A DNA stretch of 19,448 bases from contig JAFARM010000230.1 in assembly GCA_019245455.1 (NCBI GenBank), positions 1-19,448 of the forward strand, written 5' to 3'. The stretch is from Sphingomonadaceae bacterium (GTDB lineage Bacteria; Pseudomonadota; Alphaproteobacteria; Sphingomonadales; Sphingomonadaceae). This document shows positions 6,736 to 14,312 of the stretch, one piece after another. Position numbers and translations under genes: made by a program. Position 1 is the first letter of the stretch; every line of letters begins with the position of its first letter. The notes below the pieces were generated by a model. It was given only the letters and a program-made list of their open reading frames with translations. It had not been told where the DNA came from and ran no database searches.

Positions 6736-7665
6736 TCACCCGATCTTCCCAAGGCACCACAGCAGGATCGCCTTCTGCACGTGCAGCCGGTTCTCCGCCT
6801 CGTCCCACACCGCCGACTGCGGGCCGTCGATGACCTCGGCGACCACCTCGTCGCCGCGGTGGACGGGCAGGCAGTGGAGGAACACCGCGTCCGGTGCCGC
6901 CGCCGCCATCAGCTCGGGCGTGACGCGGAACGGGGCCATGGCGGACAGCTTGTCCTTGGTCGCTGTCTCGCCCATCGACACCCAGGTGTCGGTGACGACG
7001 ACCTGCGCGCCGTCGACCGCGGCCAGCGCCTTGTGCATGACGTCGACGCCGTCGCCGCGCGCCGCCGCCGTCGCCACGACCGCCGCGTCGGGGTCATAGC
7101 CGTGGGGCACGCCGAGGCGAAGCTCGAAGCCCATCACGCTCGCCGCCTCGATCAGCGAGTGCGCCATGTTGTTGCCGTCGCCGACCCAGCCCCAGCACGT
7201 CTGGTCGACCGGCCGGCCGAGCCGCTCCTCGACCGTCATCATGTCGGCCATCGCCTGGCACGGGTGGGTGAGGTTGGTCAGGCCGTTGATGACGGGGATC
7301 GTCGCGTGCTCGCCCAGCTCCTCGAGGGTCGCGTGCGCGGCGCAGCGGAGCATGACCGCGTCGACCAGCCGCGACAGGACGCGGGCGGTGTCGGCGACGG
7401 TCTCGCCGCGACCGAGCTGCATTTCGCCGGCGGCGGTGACGATCGCCGAACCGCCGAGCTGGCGCATCGCCATGTCGAAGCTGAAGCGCGTCCGCGTCGA
7501 CGGCTTTTCGAAGATGCACGCGAGCACGTGCCCGGCGAGCGGCGCGTCGGCGTCGGGCGCGCCCTTCGGCAGGCCGGCCCGCGCGGCCTTGCGCCGGTGC
7601 GCCTCGTCGAGGATCGCGCGCAGCCCCGCGCGACCGGCGGAGGCGAGGTCGATGAAGTGGCGCAT
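6736..7665 (-). CDS. argF: Ornithine carbamoyltransferase
   Basis: Transfers the carbamoyl group from carbamoyl phosphate to ornithine to form citrulline in arginine biosynthesis; cytoplasmic, normally a trimer. It is 309 residues long. The carbamoyl-phosphate motif STRTR is at 56-60 and HPCQ at 134-137 (in TNLTHPCQAMAD). Later come DTWVSMGE (about 226-233) and the ornithine-binding HCLPVHRGDEV, with HCLP at 264-267. The start ATG 7665 gives the family N-terminus RHFIDL; the upstream in-frame extension reads through a palindromic repeat and is rejected. It follows argD on the same strand, 126 nt downstream, so the two arginine genes are probably one transcription unit. These motifs and the argD partner favour the anabolic rather than the catabolic enzyme. 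Confidence 0.97.
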   Translation of the reverse strand: MRHFIDLASAGRAGLRAILDEAHRRKAARAGLPKGAPDADAPLAGHVLACIFEKPSTRTRFSFDMAMRQLGGSAIVTAAGEMQLGRGETVADTARVLSRLVDAVMLRCAAHATLEELGEHATIPVINGLTNLTHPCQAMADMMTVEERLGRPVDQTCWGWVGDGNNMAHSLIEAASVMGFELRLGVPHGYDPDAAVVATAAARGDGVDVMHKALAAVDGAQVVVTDTWVSMGETATKDKLSAMAPFRVTPELMAAAAPDAVFLHCLPVHRGDEVVAEVIDGPQSAVWDEAENRLHVQKAILLWCLGKIG

Positions 7666-7696
7666 CAGCTTAGCGCGCGGCCCCCACCACCGCCCC

Positions 7697-7768
7697 GTCA
7701 TCCCCGCGAACGCGGGGACCCATCTCCTGCGGCCTCGGGAGATGGATCCCCGCTTTCGCGGGGATGAC
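7697..7768. repeat. REP-like palindromic element, family A, short class
   Basis: A 72-bp copy between argD and argF. The left hairpin is CCCCGCGAACGCGGGG and the right is CCCCGCTTTCGCGGGG, and the inner arms CCCATCTC and GAGATGG pair around CTGCGGCCTCG. In an argD-argF transcript this would place a strong stem in the intercistronic space. Confidence 0.92.
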
Positions 7769-7791
7769 AAGCCGATTGGTTGCGGTCGCCC

Positions 7792-8991
7792 TCACGCCGC
7801 AAGCGGCGGCGCATAAGCCCGCGCGGCGTCGGACAGGCGCTCGACAAACTCGCGCACGTGGCTCTCGTCGATCGTCAGCGGCGGCAGGACGCGCACCACG
7901 TTGTCCGCCGCCGCCACCGTCAGCACGCCGTGGCTCCGCGCGAAATTGACGAACGCGCGGCTGTCCGACTTCATCTCGATGCCGAGCATCAGCCCGACGC
8001 CGCGCACGCCCTTGAACAGGTGGTCGTGGTTGGGGATCATCTGCTCGATCGCCTGCCGCAGCCGGTCGCCCATGCGGCGGACGTGCTCGAGGAACTCCGG
8101 CGTCGCCACCACGTCGAGGACCGCACCGCACGCCGCCATCGCCAGCGGGTTGCCGCCATAAGTGCTGCCGTGCGTGCCGATCACCATGCCCTGCGCCGCG
8201 TGTTCGGTGGCGAGGCACGCGCCGACCGGGAAGCCGCCGCCGATGCCCTTGGCGATCGCCATGATGTCGGGCGTGACGCCATAATGCTGATAGGCGAAAA
8301 GCTCGCCCGTGCGGGCGACGCCGCACTGCACCTCGTCGAAGATGAGCAGCGCGCCGTGTGCGTCGGCGAGGTCGCGGAGACCCTGGAGGAACTCGCGGCT
8401 CGCCGGGCGAATGCCGCCCTCGCCCTGCACCGGCTCGACCAGGAAGCCGCCGACTTCGTGGGCGTTCGGCCCGGCCATGAACGCCTGCACCGCGGCGAGG
8501 TCGTCGAACGGCAGGACGGTGAACCAGTCGGGCAGCGGCTCGAACCCGCCGCGCATCTTGTCCTGGTCGGTGGCGTTGATCTCCATCATCGTCCGCCCGT
8601 GAAAGGCGTTCTTGAAGGTCAGGATGCGGAACTTCTCTGGCGTACCCGCGGCGAAGTGAAAGCGCCGCGCAGTCTTGACCGCGCACTCGATCGCCTCGGC
8701 ACCCGAGTTGGTGAAGAACATCGTGTCGGCGAAGGTCAGCGCCACCAGCCGCTCGGCGACCGCGGTCTGGCCGGGAACGCGGTACAGGTTCGACACGTGC
8801 ATCAGCGTCGCCGCCTGCTCCTGGATGATTTTCGTCAAGTGCGGGTGGCCGTGGCCGAGGCAGTTGACCGCGATGCCGGCAGCGAAGTCGAGCCAGCGGT
8901 TGCCGGCGGCGTCGTACAGATACGCCCCCTCGCCGCGCACCGGCTCGACCTCGCAGCGGCCATAGACGGGCATGACGGGCGTGATCGACAT
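7792..8991 (-). CDS. argD: Acetylornithine aminotransferase (class III PLP enzyme)
   Basis: Transaminates N-acetylglutamate semialdehyde to N-acetylornithine with glutamate as donor; in many bacteria it also serves succinyl-diaminopimelate in lysine synthesis. It is 399 residues long. The start region is PVYGRCEVEPVRGEGAYLYD, followed by DFAAGIAVNCLGHGHP. The cofactor contacts are NSGAEAIE (about 95-102), FHGRT, LIFDEVQCGVARTG with Asp219, and the Schiff-base Lys248 in IAKGIGGGFPVGA. ATG 8991 is used because upstream in-frame sequence consists of a terminator hairpin rather than protein. It is the first gene of the minus-strand block. Its leader contains the intrinsic terminator of the upstream luxR-type gene only 15 nt before the start codon, so its own promoter must overlap this or some transcription must read through. 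Confidence 0.95.
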   Translation of the reverse strand: MSITPVMPVYGRCEVEPVRGEGAYLYDAAGNRWLDFAAGIAVNCLGHGHPHLTKIIQEQAATLMHVSNLYRVPGQTAVAERLVALTFADTMFFTNSGAEAIECAVKTARRFHFAAGTPEKFRILTFKNAFHGRTMMEINATDQDKMRGGFEPLPDWFTVLPFDDLAAVQAFMAGPNAHEVGGFLVEPVQGEGGIRPASREFLQGLRDLADAHGALLIFDEVQCGVARTGELFAYQHYGVTPDIMAIAKGIGGGFPVGACLATEHAAQGMVIGTHGSTYGGNPLAMAACGAVLDVVATPEFLEHVRRMGDRLRQAIEQMIPNHDHLFKGVRGVGLMLGIEMKSDSRAFVNFARSHGVLTVAAADNVVRVLPPLTIDESHVREFVERLSDAARAYAPPLAA

Positions 8992-9004
8992 ATGCGCCTC
9001 AACG

Positions 9005-9030
9005 CAAAAAGGCGGCCCCAGCGACCGCCC
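9005..9030 (-). terminator. Intrinsic terminator after the LuxR-type gene
   Basis: On the minus strand, GGCGGTC (9029-9023) pairs with GGCCGCC (9017-9011), allowing one G-T pair, around the loop GCTGG. Five Ts follow (9010-9006). It lies 36 nt after the stop of the LuxR-type gene and just upstream of argD. It is the only clear stem plus T-run terminator I see in the window. Confidence 0.75.
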
Positions 9031-9065
9031 TGTGGAGGCGCGTTTAGCGCGGGGGGGTGGGCCGC

Positions 9066-10172
9066 TCAACCCCCGATCGCGAGGAGCAGTCGGATCAGTT
9101 CGGGCTGGCGATCGACACCCGCCTTGGCGAAGATATGGCGGAGATGGACCCGCGCCGTCGCCAGGCTGACACCGAGCACGTGCGCCGCACTTCCGACGGT
9201 GTGGCCGCCGACCAGCAGACAGGCAAGCTCGGCCTCTCGGCGCGTGAGGCCGATCGCTTGCTCGTAGAGTTGCATATCGGTCCGCCGCCGCTCGCCCGGA
9301 TCGACGAGCAGGACCAGCGCCGCCGCCCGCCGCGCCGCCAGCCGCCGCCGCGCCTGCGCCAGAGGATAAGCGACGACGATGAGCGACTGCGCTCCAGCCG
9401 GCCCGATCCGCACCGCGCCGGACCGCGGCGACACCCCGCGCACCGCCTCGCCGAGCACCCGCTCGACGGCAGTCTGGGCCACCGGGTCGGCGCAGGCGAT
9501 GCGGTCGCCGGTGAGGGTCACGGCCGGCTTGTCAGTGAGGAGCCGGACGGCGCGATCCGTCAGCCGGATGGCGCGACCTGTCTCGTCGATCAGCAGCGCC
9601 GCTTGGGTTCCGCTCGCCGCCGCGATCCCGTCCCAGAACGCATCGTCGAGCAGCCGGTTGTGGCGAAAGCCGAGCCGCATCGCCCGCTCGATATCGGGCG
9701 AGATCCCTTCCAGCCGCAGGCGATCGATGGCGGGCACCGGCCCGTCTTCGGTCGCGCGATGGACGGCAAGGCCAGCAAACCTGCGGCCCTCCACCTGCAC
9801 CGCCAGGGTCAGGTGATGCTCGACACCGCCCACGCGCTTGTGCCAGTTGACGAACGCGGCCGTCGCGGGATCGGTCAGGTCGACGTGGTCGCTACTGGTA
9901 TAGACTGTCGTCCGTACCAGTCCGCTGCCGTAACTCACTTGCGGGTCGAGCACCTGCCAGTGAGCGAGATAATCGTCCAGCGTTCCGTCGCGATAGCCGT
10001 TGAACAGGAAGCGGTCGAGCTGCCCGGCCGCGGCATCGAAGACACAGAAGGCGCACCCGACGCCGCCGAGCCGCGCAGTCGCCAGCCGCGCCCAATCGTC
10101 CCACAGCGCATCGTCGAGCGCGGCAGCGAAGGCCGTGTCGATGACGTCCGCCAGATCAGCGGTACGGCTCAC
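9066..10172 (-). CDS. LuxR-type helix-turn-helix regulator, no autoinducer domain
   Basis: A 368-residue cytoplasmic regulator. The C-terminal DNA-binding domain is a clear GerE/LuxR HTH (about 305-365): LTRREAELACLLVGGHTVGS, then VLGVSLATARVHLRHIFAK and AGVDRQPELIRLL. The N-terminal ~180 residues look GAF/PAS-like (HHLTLAVQVEGRRFAGLAVH, RLRLEGISPDIERAM), followed by a second sensor-like part (ALLIDETGRAIRLTDRAVRLL). This layout resembles orphan LuxR regulators common in alphaproteobacteria. I see neither the acyl-homoserine-lactone-binding domain nor a receiver domain, so the signal is unknown. The start is GTG at 10172, with GAGG about 7 nt upstream. It lies 64 nt downstream of the PEP-CTERM-like gene on the same strand, so it may be co-transcribed with it, and it has its own terminator. 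Confidence 0.85.
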   Translation of the reverse strand: MSRTADLADVIDTAFAAALDDALWDDWARLATARLGGVGCAFCVFDAAAGQLDRFLFNGYRDGTLDDYLAHWQVLDPQVSYGSGLVRTTVYTSSDHVDLTDPATAAFVNWHKRVGGVEHHLTLAVQVEGRRFAGLAVHRATEDGPVPAIDRLRLEGISPDIERAMRLGFRHNRLLDDAFWDGIAAASGTQAALLIDETGRAIRLTDRAVRLLTDKPAVTLTGDRIACADPVAQTAVERVLGEAVRGVSPRSGAVRIGPAGAQSLIVVAYPLAQARRRLAARRAAALVLLVDPGERRRTDMQLYEQAIGLTRREAELACLLVGGHTVGSAAHVLGVSLATARVHLRHIFAKAGVDRQPELIRLLLAIGG

Positions 10173-10236
10173 CGGCGACCTCGCAGAGGTCGCTCGGTTC
10201 GGTCATGCTGCCGGTCGGGCCGCAAGGTCGACCGCG

Positions 10237-10977
10237 CTAAGCAAGCGCTACGCGCCGCCGCCGCTCGACGGCACCGACCGCGCCGAAACCGCCGATCATG
10301 AGGGTCCATGCCGCCGGTTCGGGTGCGCCGTTGGTGACCGTCAAAGAACGAACGTCGGCATAGGCAGAGGCATAATACGAGAAGCCCGAAAACGAATAAG
10401 AACTAACGTACTGAAGATATTGCACGTACTGAGTACCAATCGCTCCTACTAAAGCGAAGCTCGTGTCGAGACTGGCAGGGATACAAAGCATCTGGCCACC
10501 ATATCCAACGTAGCTGGAGACTTGATAATCAAGATATCCGCTCATATCGGTTTGAATATTGGCAGCTAGTTCCGCGGCTCCGTAGTTGTAAGAAACTTGA
10601 GCATCGCCGAGGTTGATGCCGTCGATGCTCCGGCTCACGCCACCAATGGTTACGGTCGCCAACAGGATCGGTGTGGTGGCATTATATGCTGCGCCGCCCA
10701 AAACGTCATCCTTCGCCCCCGCCACGGTAGAGCGGATGCCAAGGCTAGTGTCGTAGACATAGCGCCCGACGAACGTCTTTCCGTTCAGGTCTGTCTTAGC
10801 AGGGCCGAACTCGCCGGTTGTGTCATAGCCATCGAAGACTGTCCCCGTGTACGTCGCCACCTTGATCACCGCGGCCGCTGGCGTGGCGGCGAGCGTCGCC
10901 GCCAGCAGCACTGCCGCCGCCCGGGCGCGCTTGCCGCGTCGTACCACGGTCGTCCGACCGTCGTCGTCTCTGCCCAT
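10237..10977 (-). CDS. Secreted PEPxxW-CTERM sorting-signal protein of unknown function
   Basis: A 246-residue exported protein. The N-terminus has Arg/Lys residues (RRGKRAR), a hydrophobic stretch (AAAVLLAATLAATPAAA) and a likely signal-peptidase site near AAA-VIK. The C-terminus is a PEP-CTERM tail: APEPAAW, a hydrophobic helix (TLMIGGFGAVGAV) and an Arg cluster (ERRRR), the form typical of sphingomonads. By analogy it would be processed by an exosortase and delivered to the cell surface or exopolysaccharide. The mature part begins with a TGTVFDGYDTTGEFGP module seen in other proteins of this class and is otherwise rich in Tyr, Ser and Gly, including SSYSFSGFSYYASAYAD. ATG 10977 is chosen over the longer frame because of GGGAGTGGGG upstream and the signal peptide. 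The coding sequence at 10381-10560 is only about 45% GC, far below its neighbours. No exosortase gene is in the window. Confidence 0.82.
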   Translation of the reverse strand: MGRDDDGRTTVVRRGKRARAAAVLLAATLAATPAAAVIKVATYTGTVFDGYDTTGEFGPAKTDLNGKTFVGRYVYDTSLGIRSTVAGAKDDVLGGAAYNATTPILLATVTIGGVSRSIDGINLGDAQVSYNYGAAELAANIQTDMSGYLDYQVSSYVGYGGQMLCIPASLDTSFALVGAIGTQYVQYLQYVSSYSFSGFSYYASAYADVRSLTVTNGAPEPAAWTLMIGGFGAVGAVERRRRVALA

Positions 10978-11261
10978 TGCCCCACTCCCGGTCGCAGCGC
11001 ACCATGCGCCGTCGCCGTGTGCTATCCCGGCTGCCAGTCTGCCGTAAATAATCCGTCTGGGGTAGTCGCATACAGTCGGGACAGGTTGCGACTCTGCCCG
11101 CCACAAGGATAGACTTCGGCAGGACTGTCGGCGGCTCGCCCGCCCCTGCTTCGCCGCAGCGGCGTTGGCCGGCGGACGAGTGTGATAGCCGTCCTTGGCA
11201 GGCAGATGACCGGCAGCTTTATCTTCTCGGCACGACCACTGGCACCCGCTACATACGCCCG
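10978..11261. other. Divergent intergenic region between the PEP-CTERM-like gene and the MFS gene
   Basis: A 284-nt region between two divergent starts, so it should hold promoters for both. I see a relatively AT-rich GTAAATAATCC at about 11043-11053 and GC-rich dyads near 11130-11180, but no -35/-10 pair, sigma-54 site or operator that I would defend. No palindromic repeat of families A-C is present. Confidence 0.5.
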
Positions 11262-12797
11262 ATGACCGCCTCCTCCTCCACCCTTTCCGACCGCCAGGCC
11301 TTATGGGCGTTCGTCCTCGGCTGTGTCGCCGTCACCGCCGGCGTCGTCGCCCACCTGCCGATGTTCGCGATGGCGCGGATGATGCACTACCGGCTCGCCG
11401 GCATGGCGATGGGCGGGACGATGCTCATCGGCATGGGGCTGATCGTCGCCGGCGTCGGGGTCGCCGCCTACGGCCTGCTGCCGCGCGACCTGGCGAAGCA
11501 GCGGGCGGCGGCGGCGGCGATCGAGGTCGTCGCGCCGGAGGACGCGCGGCTGGGCTGGGCGCACTGGCGGCTGATGGCGGTGCTGACGATCGCGCTCGTT
11601 ATCGACGTGATGAAGCCCGCCTCGCTCGGCTTCACCGTGCCCGGGATGATCGGCGAGTACGGCGTCACCAAGGCGACGGCCAGCCTGGTTCCCTTCTCGG
11701 CGCTGACGGGAACCGTCGCGGGGTCGTTCCTGTGGGGGTGGATCGCCGACCTGTACGGCCGCAAGGCGTCGATCCTGCTGTCGGCGGTGATGTTCGTCGG
11801 CACCTCGATCTGCGGCGCGATGCCGAGCCTCGCCTGGAACATCGCTATGTGCTTCATGATGGGGCTGGCGGCCGGCGGAATGCTGCCCGTGACCTATGCG
11901 CTGCTCGCCGAGATGATGCCGAGCCGGCACCGCGGCTGGGCGCTGGTGCTGGTCGGCGGGCTGGGCGCGGTCGGCGGCTATTTCGCCGCGAGCGGGGCGT
12001 CGGCGGTGCTGCAGCCGGTGTTCGGCTGGCGCATCCTGTGGCTGATCAACCTGCCGACGGGCCTGACGCTGATCCTGCTCGGCGGGCTGATCCCCGAATC
12101 GGCCAAGTTCCTCCTCGCGCGCGGCCGGCGCGCCGAGGCGGAGGCGGTGATGCACCGGTTCGGCGCACGCGCGGCATCGGTGTCGCGACCCCCCGCATCC
12201 GCGGGATCGTCGCGAGACGGCGCACGGGTTCTGGCGACAATCACCGCCCTCAGCGTAACCGGATTGGTTTGGGGCCTGGTCAACTTCGGCGTCCTGCTGT
12301 GGCTGCCGGCCGACCTGGTGGCGCAGGGATACCCGGTCGGCGCGGCGAGCGGGCTTCTCGCCAGATCGGCGCTGATCGCCTGCCCGACGGTCGCCGTTGC
12401 GGCACTTCTCTACAGCCGGTGGAGCAGCAAATGGGCGCTCGCCGCCGCCATCGCCGCGACGCTTGCCGGGCTGGCGCTGCTGGTGCGACTGGAGGGGAGC
12501 CCGGTGCTGCCCGTCGCGCTCCTCATCGTCGGTTCGAACGCGATCATCGCCATCCTGCTGCCCTTTGCCGCCGAGAGCGTGCCGCTGCGGGTCCGCGGCC
12601 GGGCGACGGGCTGGATCGCCGCCTGCACCAAGGGCGGCGGACTGATCGCGCAAGGACTTAGCATCGCCGGGCGGACGCCGGCGCTCGGCACGGCGGCGGC
12701 GGCGATCCTGGTCCCGGCGACGCTGGCGCTGGCGCTGGTGGCGGTGTTCGGACGTGAGACGCGCGGGCTCGACCTGCGCGCGCTCGAAGCCGACTGA
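11262..12797 (+). CDS. MFS transporter with an extra Met-rich N-terminal two-helix module
   Basis: A 511-residue inner-membrane secondary transporter. The MFS core begins near residue 104 (WRLMAVLTIALVIDVMKPAS) and has motif A in GWIADLYGRKAS (159-170), the mid-protein IPESAKFLLARGR and AESVPLRVRGRATGW. These features fit the sugar-porter/SV2-like metabolite:H+ symporter branch. Ahead of the core are two more predicted helices (about 14-34 and 50-72) joined to it by an Ala/Arg-rich linker. The stretch 31-58 contains eight Met and two His (HLPMFAMARMMHYRLAGMAM onward), an unusual density. The substrate is unknown. It starts at ATG 11262. The second MFS gene follows after about 50 nt and is probably in the same operon. 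The divergent secreted-protein gene upstream shares its promoter region. Confidence 0.85.
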   Translation: MTASSSTLSDRQALWAFVLGCVAVTAGVVAHLPMFAMARMMHYRLAGMAMGGTMLIGMGLIVAGVGVAAYGLLPRDLAKQRAAAAAIEVVAPEDARLGWAHWRLMAVLTIALVIDVMKPASLGFTVPGMIGEYGVTKATASLVPFSALTGTVAGSFLWGWIADLYGRKASILLSAVMFVGTSICGAMPSLAWNIAMCFMMGLAAGGMLPVTYALLAEMMPSRHRGWALVLVGGLGAVGGYFAASGASAVLQPVFGWRILWLINLPTGLTLILLGGLIPESAKFLLARGRRAEAEAVMHRFGARAASVSRPPASAGSSRDGARVLATITALSVTGLVWGLVNFGVLLWLPADLVAQGYPVGAASGLLARSALIACPTVAVAALLYSRWSSKWALAAAIAATLAGLALLVRLEGSPVLPVALLIVGSNAIIAILLPFAAESVPLRVRGRATGWIAACTKGGGLIAQGLSIAGRTPALGTAAAAILVPATLALALVAVFGRETRGLDLRALEAD

Positions 12798-12850
12798 CCC
12801 CGCCGCACCGCGAGGCAACCGTTGCCGGCCATCGCCGTTTGCCGCAGGCG

Positions 12851-14296
12851 ATGGCGATGTCCTCCGTCCCGACCAGCGTCCCCGGCCCGTCGCCCACCGG
12901 CGGCGTCGCCGATGCTGCCCGCGCCGCGGGCGCAGCCCCGACCGGCGGACCCGACGGGCTGCCGATGCCGCGCCGCGCCTGGGCGATCGTCGCCGTCTCG
13001 TTCGGCACCGCGCTCGTCGTCCTCGACGGTGCCATCGCCACGGTCGCCCTGCCGACGATCGCCCGCGACCTTCGCACCGATCCCAGCGCCGCGGTGCTGA
13101 TCGTCACCGTTTACCAGCTGGTGCTGGTGATGAGCCTGCTGCCGCTGTCGGGGCTGGGCGACCGCATCGGGCTGCGGCGGCTGTACCAGGGCGGGCAGCT
13201 GGTGTTCACGGTGGCGACCGTTTTGTGCTTCTTCGCCAAGAGCTTGCCGTTCCTGCTCGTCGTCCGCGCGCTGCAGGGGCTGGGGGCGGCGGCGGCGCTC
13301 AGCGTCTCCTCGGCGCTGGTCCGCGCGATCTATCCGGCGAAGCAGCTCGGCCGCGGGCTCGGCATCAACGGCGTGATCGTCTCGTCGTCGGCAGCGCTGG
13401 CCCCGGCATTGGGCGGCTTCGTGCTCGGCGTCGCGCCGTGGCCGTGGGTGTTCGCCTGCGCCGTGCCCTTCGCCATCCTCAGCCTCGCGCTCGGCCGGAC
13501 GCTGCCGGCGCCGCCGCCGGTCCGCGTGCCTTACGACCTCGGCGGGGCGGTGATGAGTGCGGCGACCTTCGGCCTCGTCATCACCGGGCTGGAGAGCTGG
13601 GTGCACGGCGATTCGCCGGTTGTCGCGGCGGCGATCGTGCTCGCCGGCCTGCTGATCGGCGTCGTCTTCGTCCGCCACGAACTGGCGCAGCCGCGGCCGA
13701 TCCTGCCCGTCGATCTGCTCGTGCGGCCGGTGATGGCGCTGTCGACGACAGGGGCGCTGACGGCGTTTCTCGCCTCGTCGGCGGTCATCATCGGCCTGCC
13801 CTTCCGGCTGGAGACCGCGTACCACTTCGCCCCTGCCGCGGTCGGCGCGATGATCGTGCCTTGGCCGCTGACGGTGATGGTCGTCGCGCCGACCGCCGGC
13901 TGGCTGTCGGACCGGGTGCCGGCGGGGCTGCTCGGCGGGATCGGCATGGCAGTGTCGGTCGCCGGGCTGGTGGCGCTGGCGTGGCTGCCGGCGCATCCCG
14001 GCTGGTTCGACGTTGCCTGGCGGATGAGCCTGTCTGGTTCGGGCTTCGGCCTGTTCCTGTCGCCCAACGCGCGGCTGATCATCGGCTCCGCGCCCAAGGA
14101 CCGGACGGCGGCGACCGGCGGGCTGATCGCGACGACGCGGCTGACCGGGCAGACGCTCGGCGCGACGCTGGCGGCGCTGCTGCTGGCGCACGGACTGGCG
14201 AGCGGGCGCGCCTCGCCGCTGATTGCCGCCGGGCTGGCCGCGGTGGCGGGGGTATGCAGCGTCGCGCGTCTGCGGCCGGGGGTGCGGGCCAGTTAG
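12851..14296 (+). CDS. MFS exporter, DHA2 (EmrB/QacA-like) family
   Basis: A 481-residue proton-driven multidrug-type exporter with a predicted 14 membrane helices. DHA2 features: VVLDGAIATVALPTIARDL (helix 1 with the conserved Asp), YQLVLVMSLLPLSGLGDRIG with motif A (GDRIGLRRLY), RALQGLGAAAALSVSSALV (motif B) and a motif C-like segment SSSAALAPALGGFVLG. A Pro/Ala/Gly-rich tail of about 40 residues precedes the first helix. The frame also allows TTG 12839 and ATG 12857; I prefer ATG 12851, with AGGCG upstream. A 9-bp inverted repeat (12828-12836 and 12847-12855) covers this start codon. No emrA-type membrane-fusion partner is adjacent, so it may work alone or with a distant partner. The substrate is unknown. 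Confidence 0.87.
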   Translation: MAMSSVPTSVPGPSPTGGVADAARAAGAAPTGGPDGLPMPRRAWAIVAVSFGTALVVLDGAIATVALPTIARDLRTDPSAAVLIVTVYQLVLVMSLLPLSGLGDRIGLRRLYQGGQLVFTVATVLCFFAKSLPFLLVVRALQGLGAAAALSVSSALVRAIYPAKQLGRGLGINGVIVSSSAALAPALGGFVLGVAPWPWVFACAVPFAILSLALGRTLPAPPPVRVPYDLGGAVMSAATFGLVITGLESWVHGDSPVVAAAIVLAGLLIGVVFVRHELAQPRPILPVDLLVRPVMALSTTGALTAFLASSAVIIGLPFRLETAYHFAPAAVGAMIVPWPLTVMVVAPTAGWLSDRVPAGLLGGIGMAVSVAGLVALAWLPAHPGWFDVAWRMSLSGSGFGLFLSPNARLIIGSAPKDRTAATGGLIATTRLTGQTLGATLAALLLAHGLASGRASPLIAAGLAAVAGVCSVARLRPGVRAS

Positions 14297-14312
14297 CGGC
14301 TGCGGCCGGGGA

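Noticed and set aside
9057..10301. 414-codon plus-strand open frame over the LuxR-type gene
   Set aside because: Low-complexity Arg/His/Asp-rich translation; the minus strand carries a clear LuxR HTH domain.
10978..11110. Sigma-54 promoter for the PEP-CTERM-like gene
   Set aside because: A TGGCA...GCA-like sequence is present, but the GG-to-GC spacing is off by one, and no enhancer-type regulator is nearby.
11301..12818. 505-codon minus-strand open frame opposite the first MFS gene
   Set aside because: Same shadow pattern; the plus strand has membrane helices and MFS motifs.
12410..14191. 593-codon minus-strand open frame opposite the DHA2 exporter
   Set aside because: The translation is Arg/Gln/Asp-rich low-complexity sequence, while the opposite strand encodes a clear 14-helix transporter.
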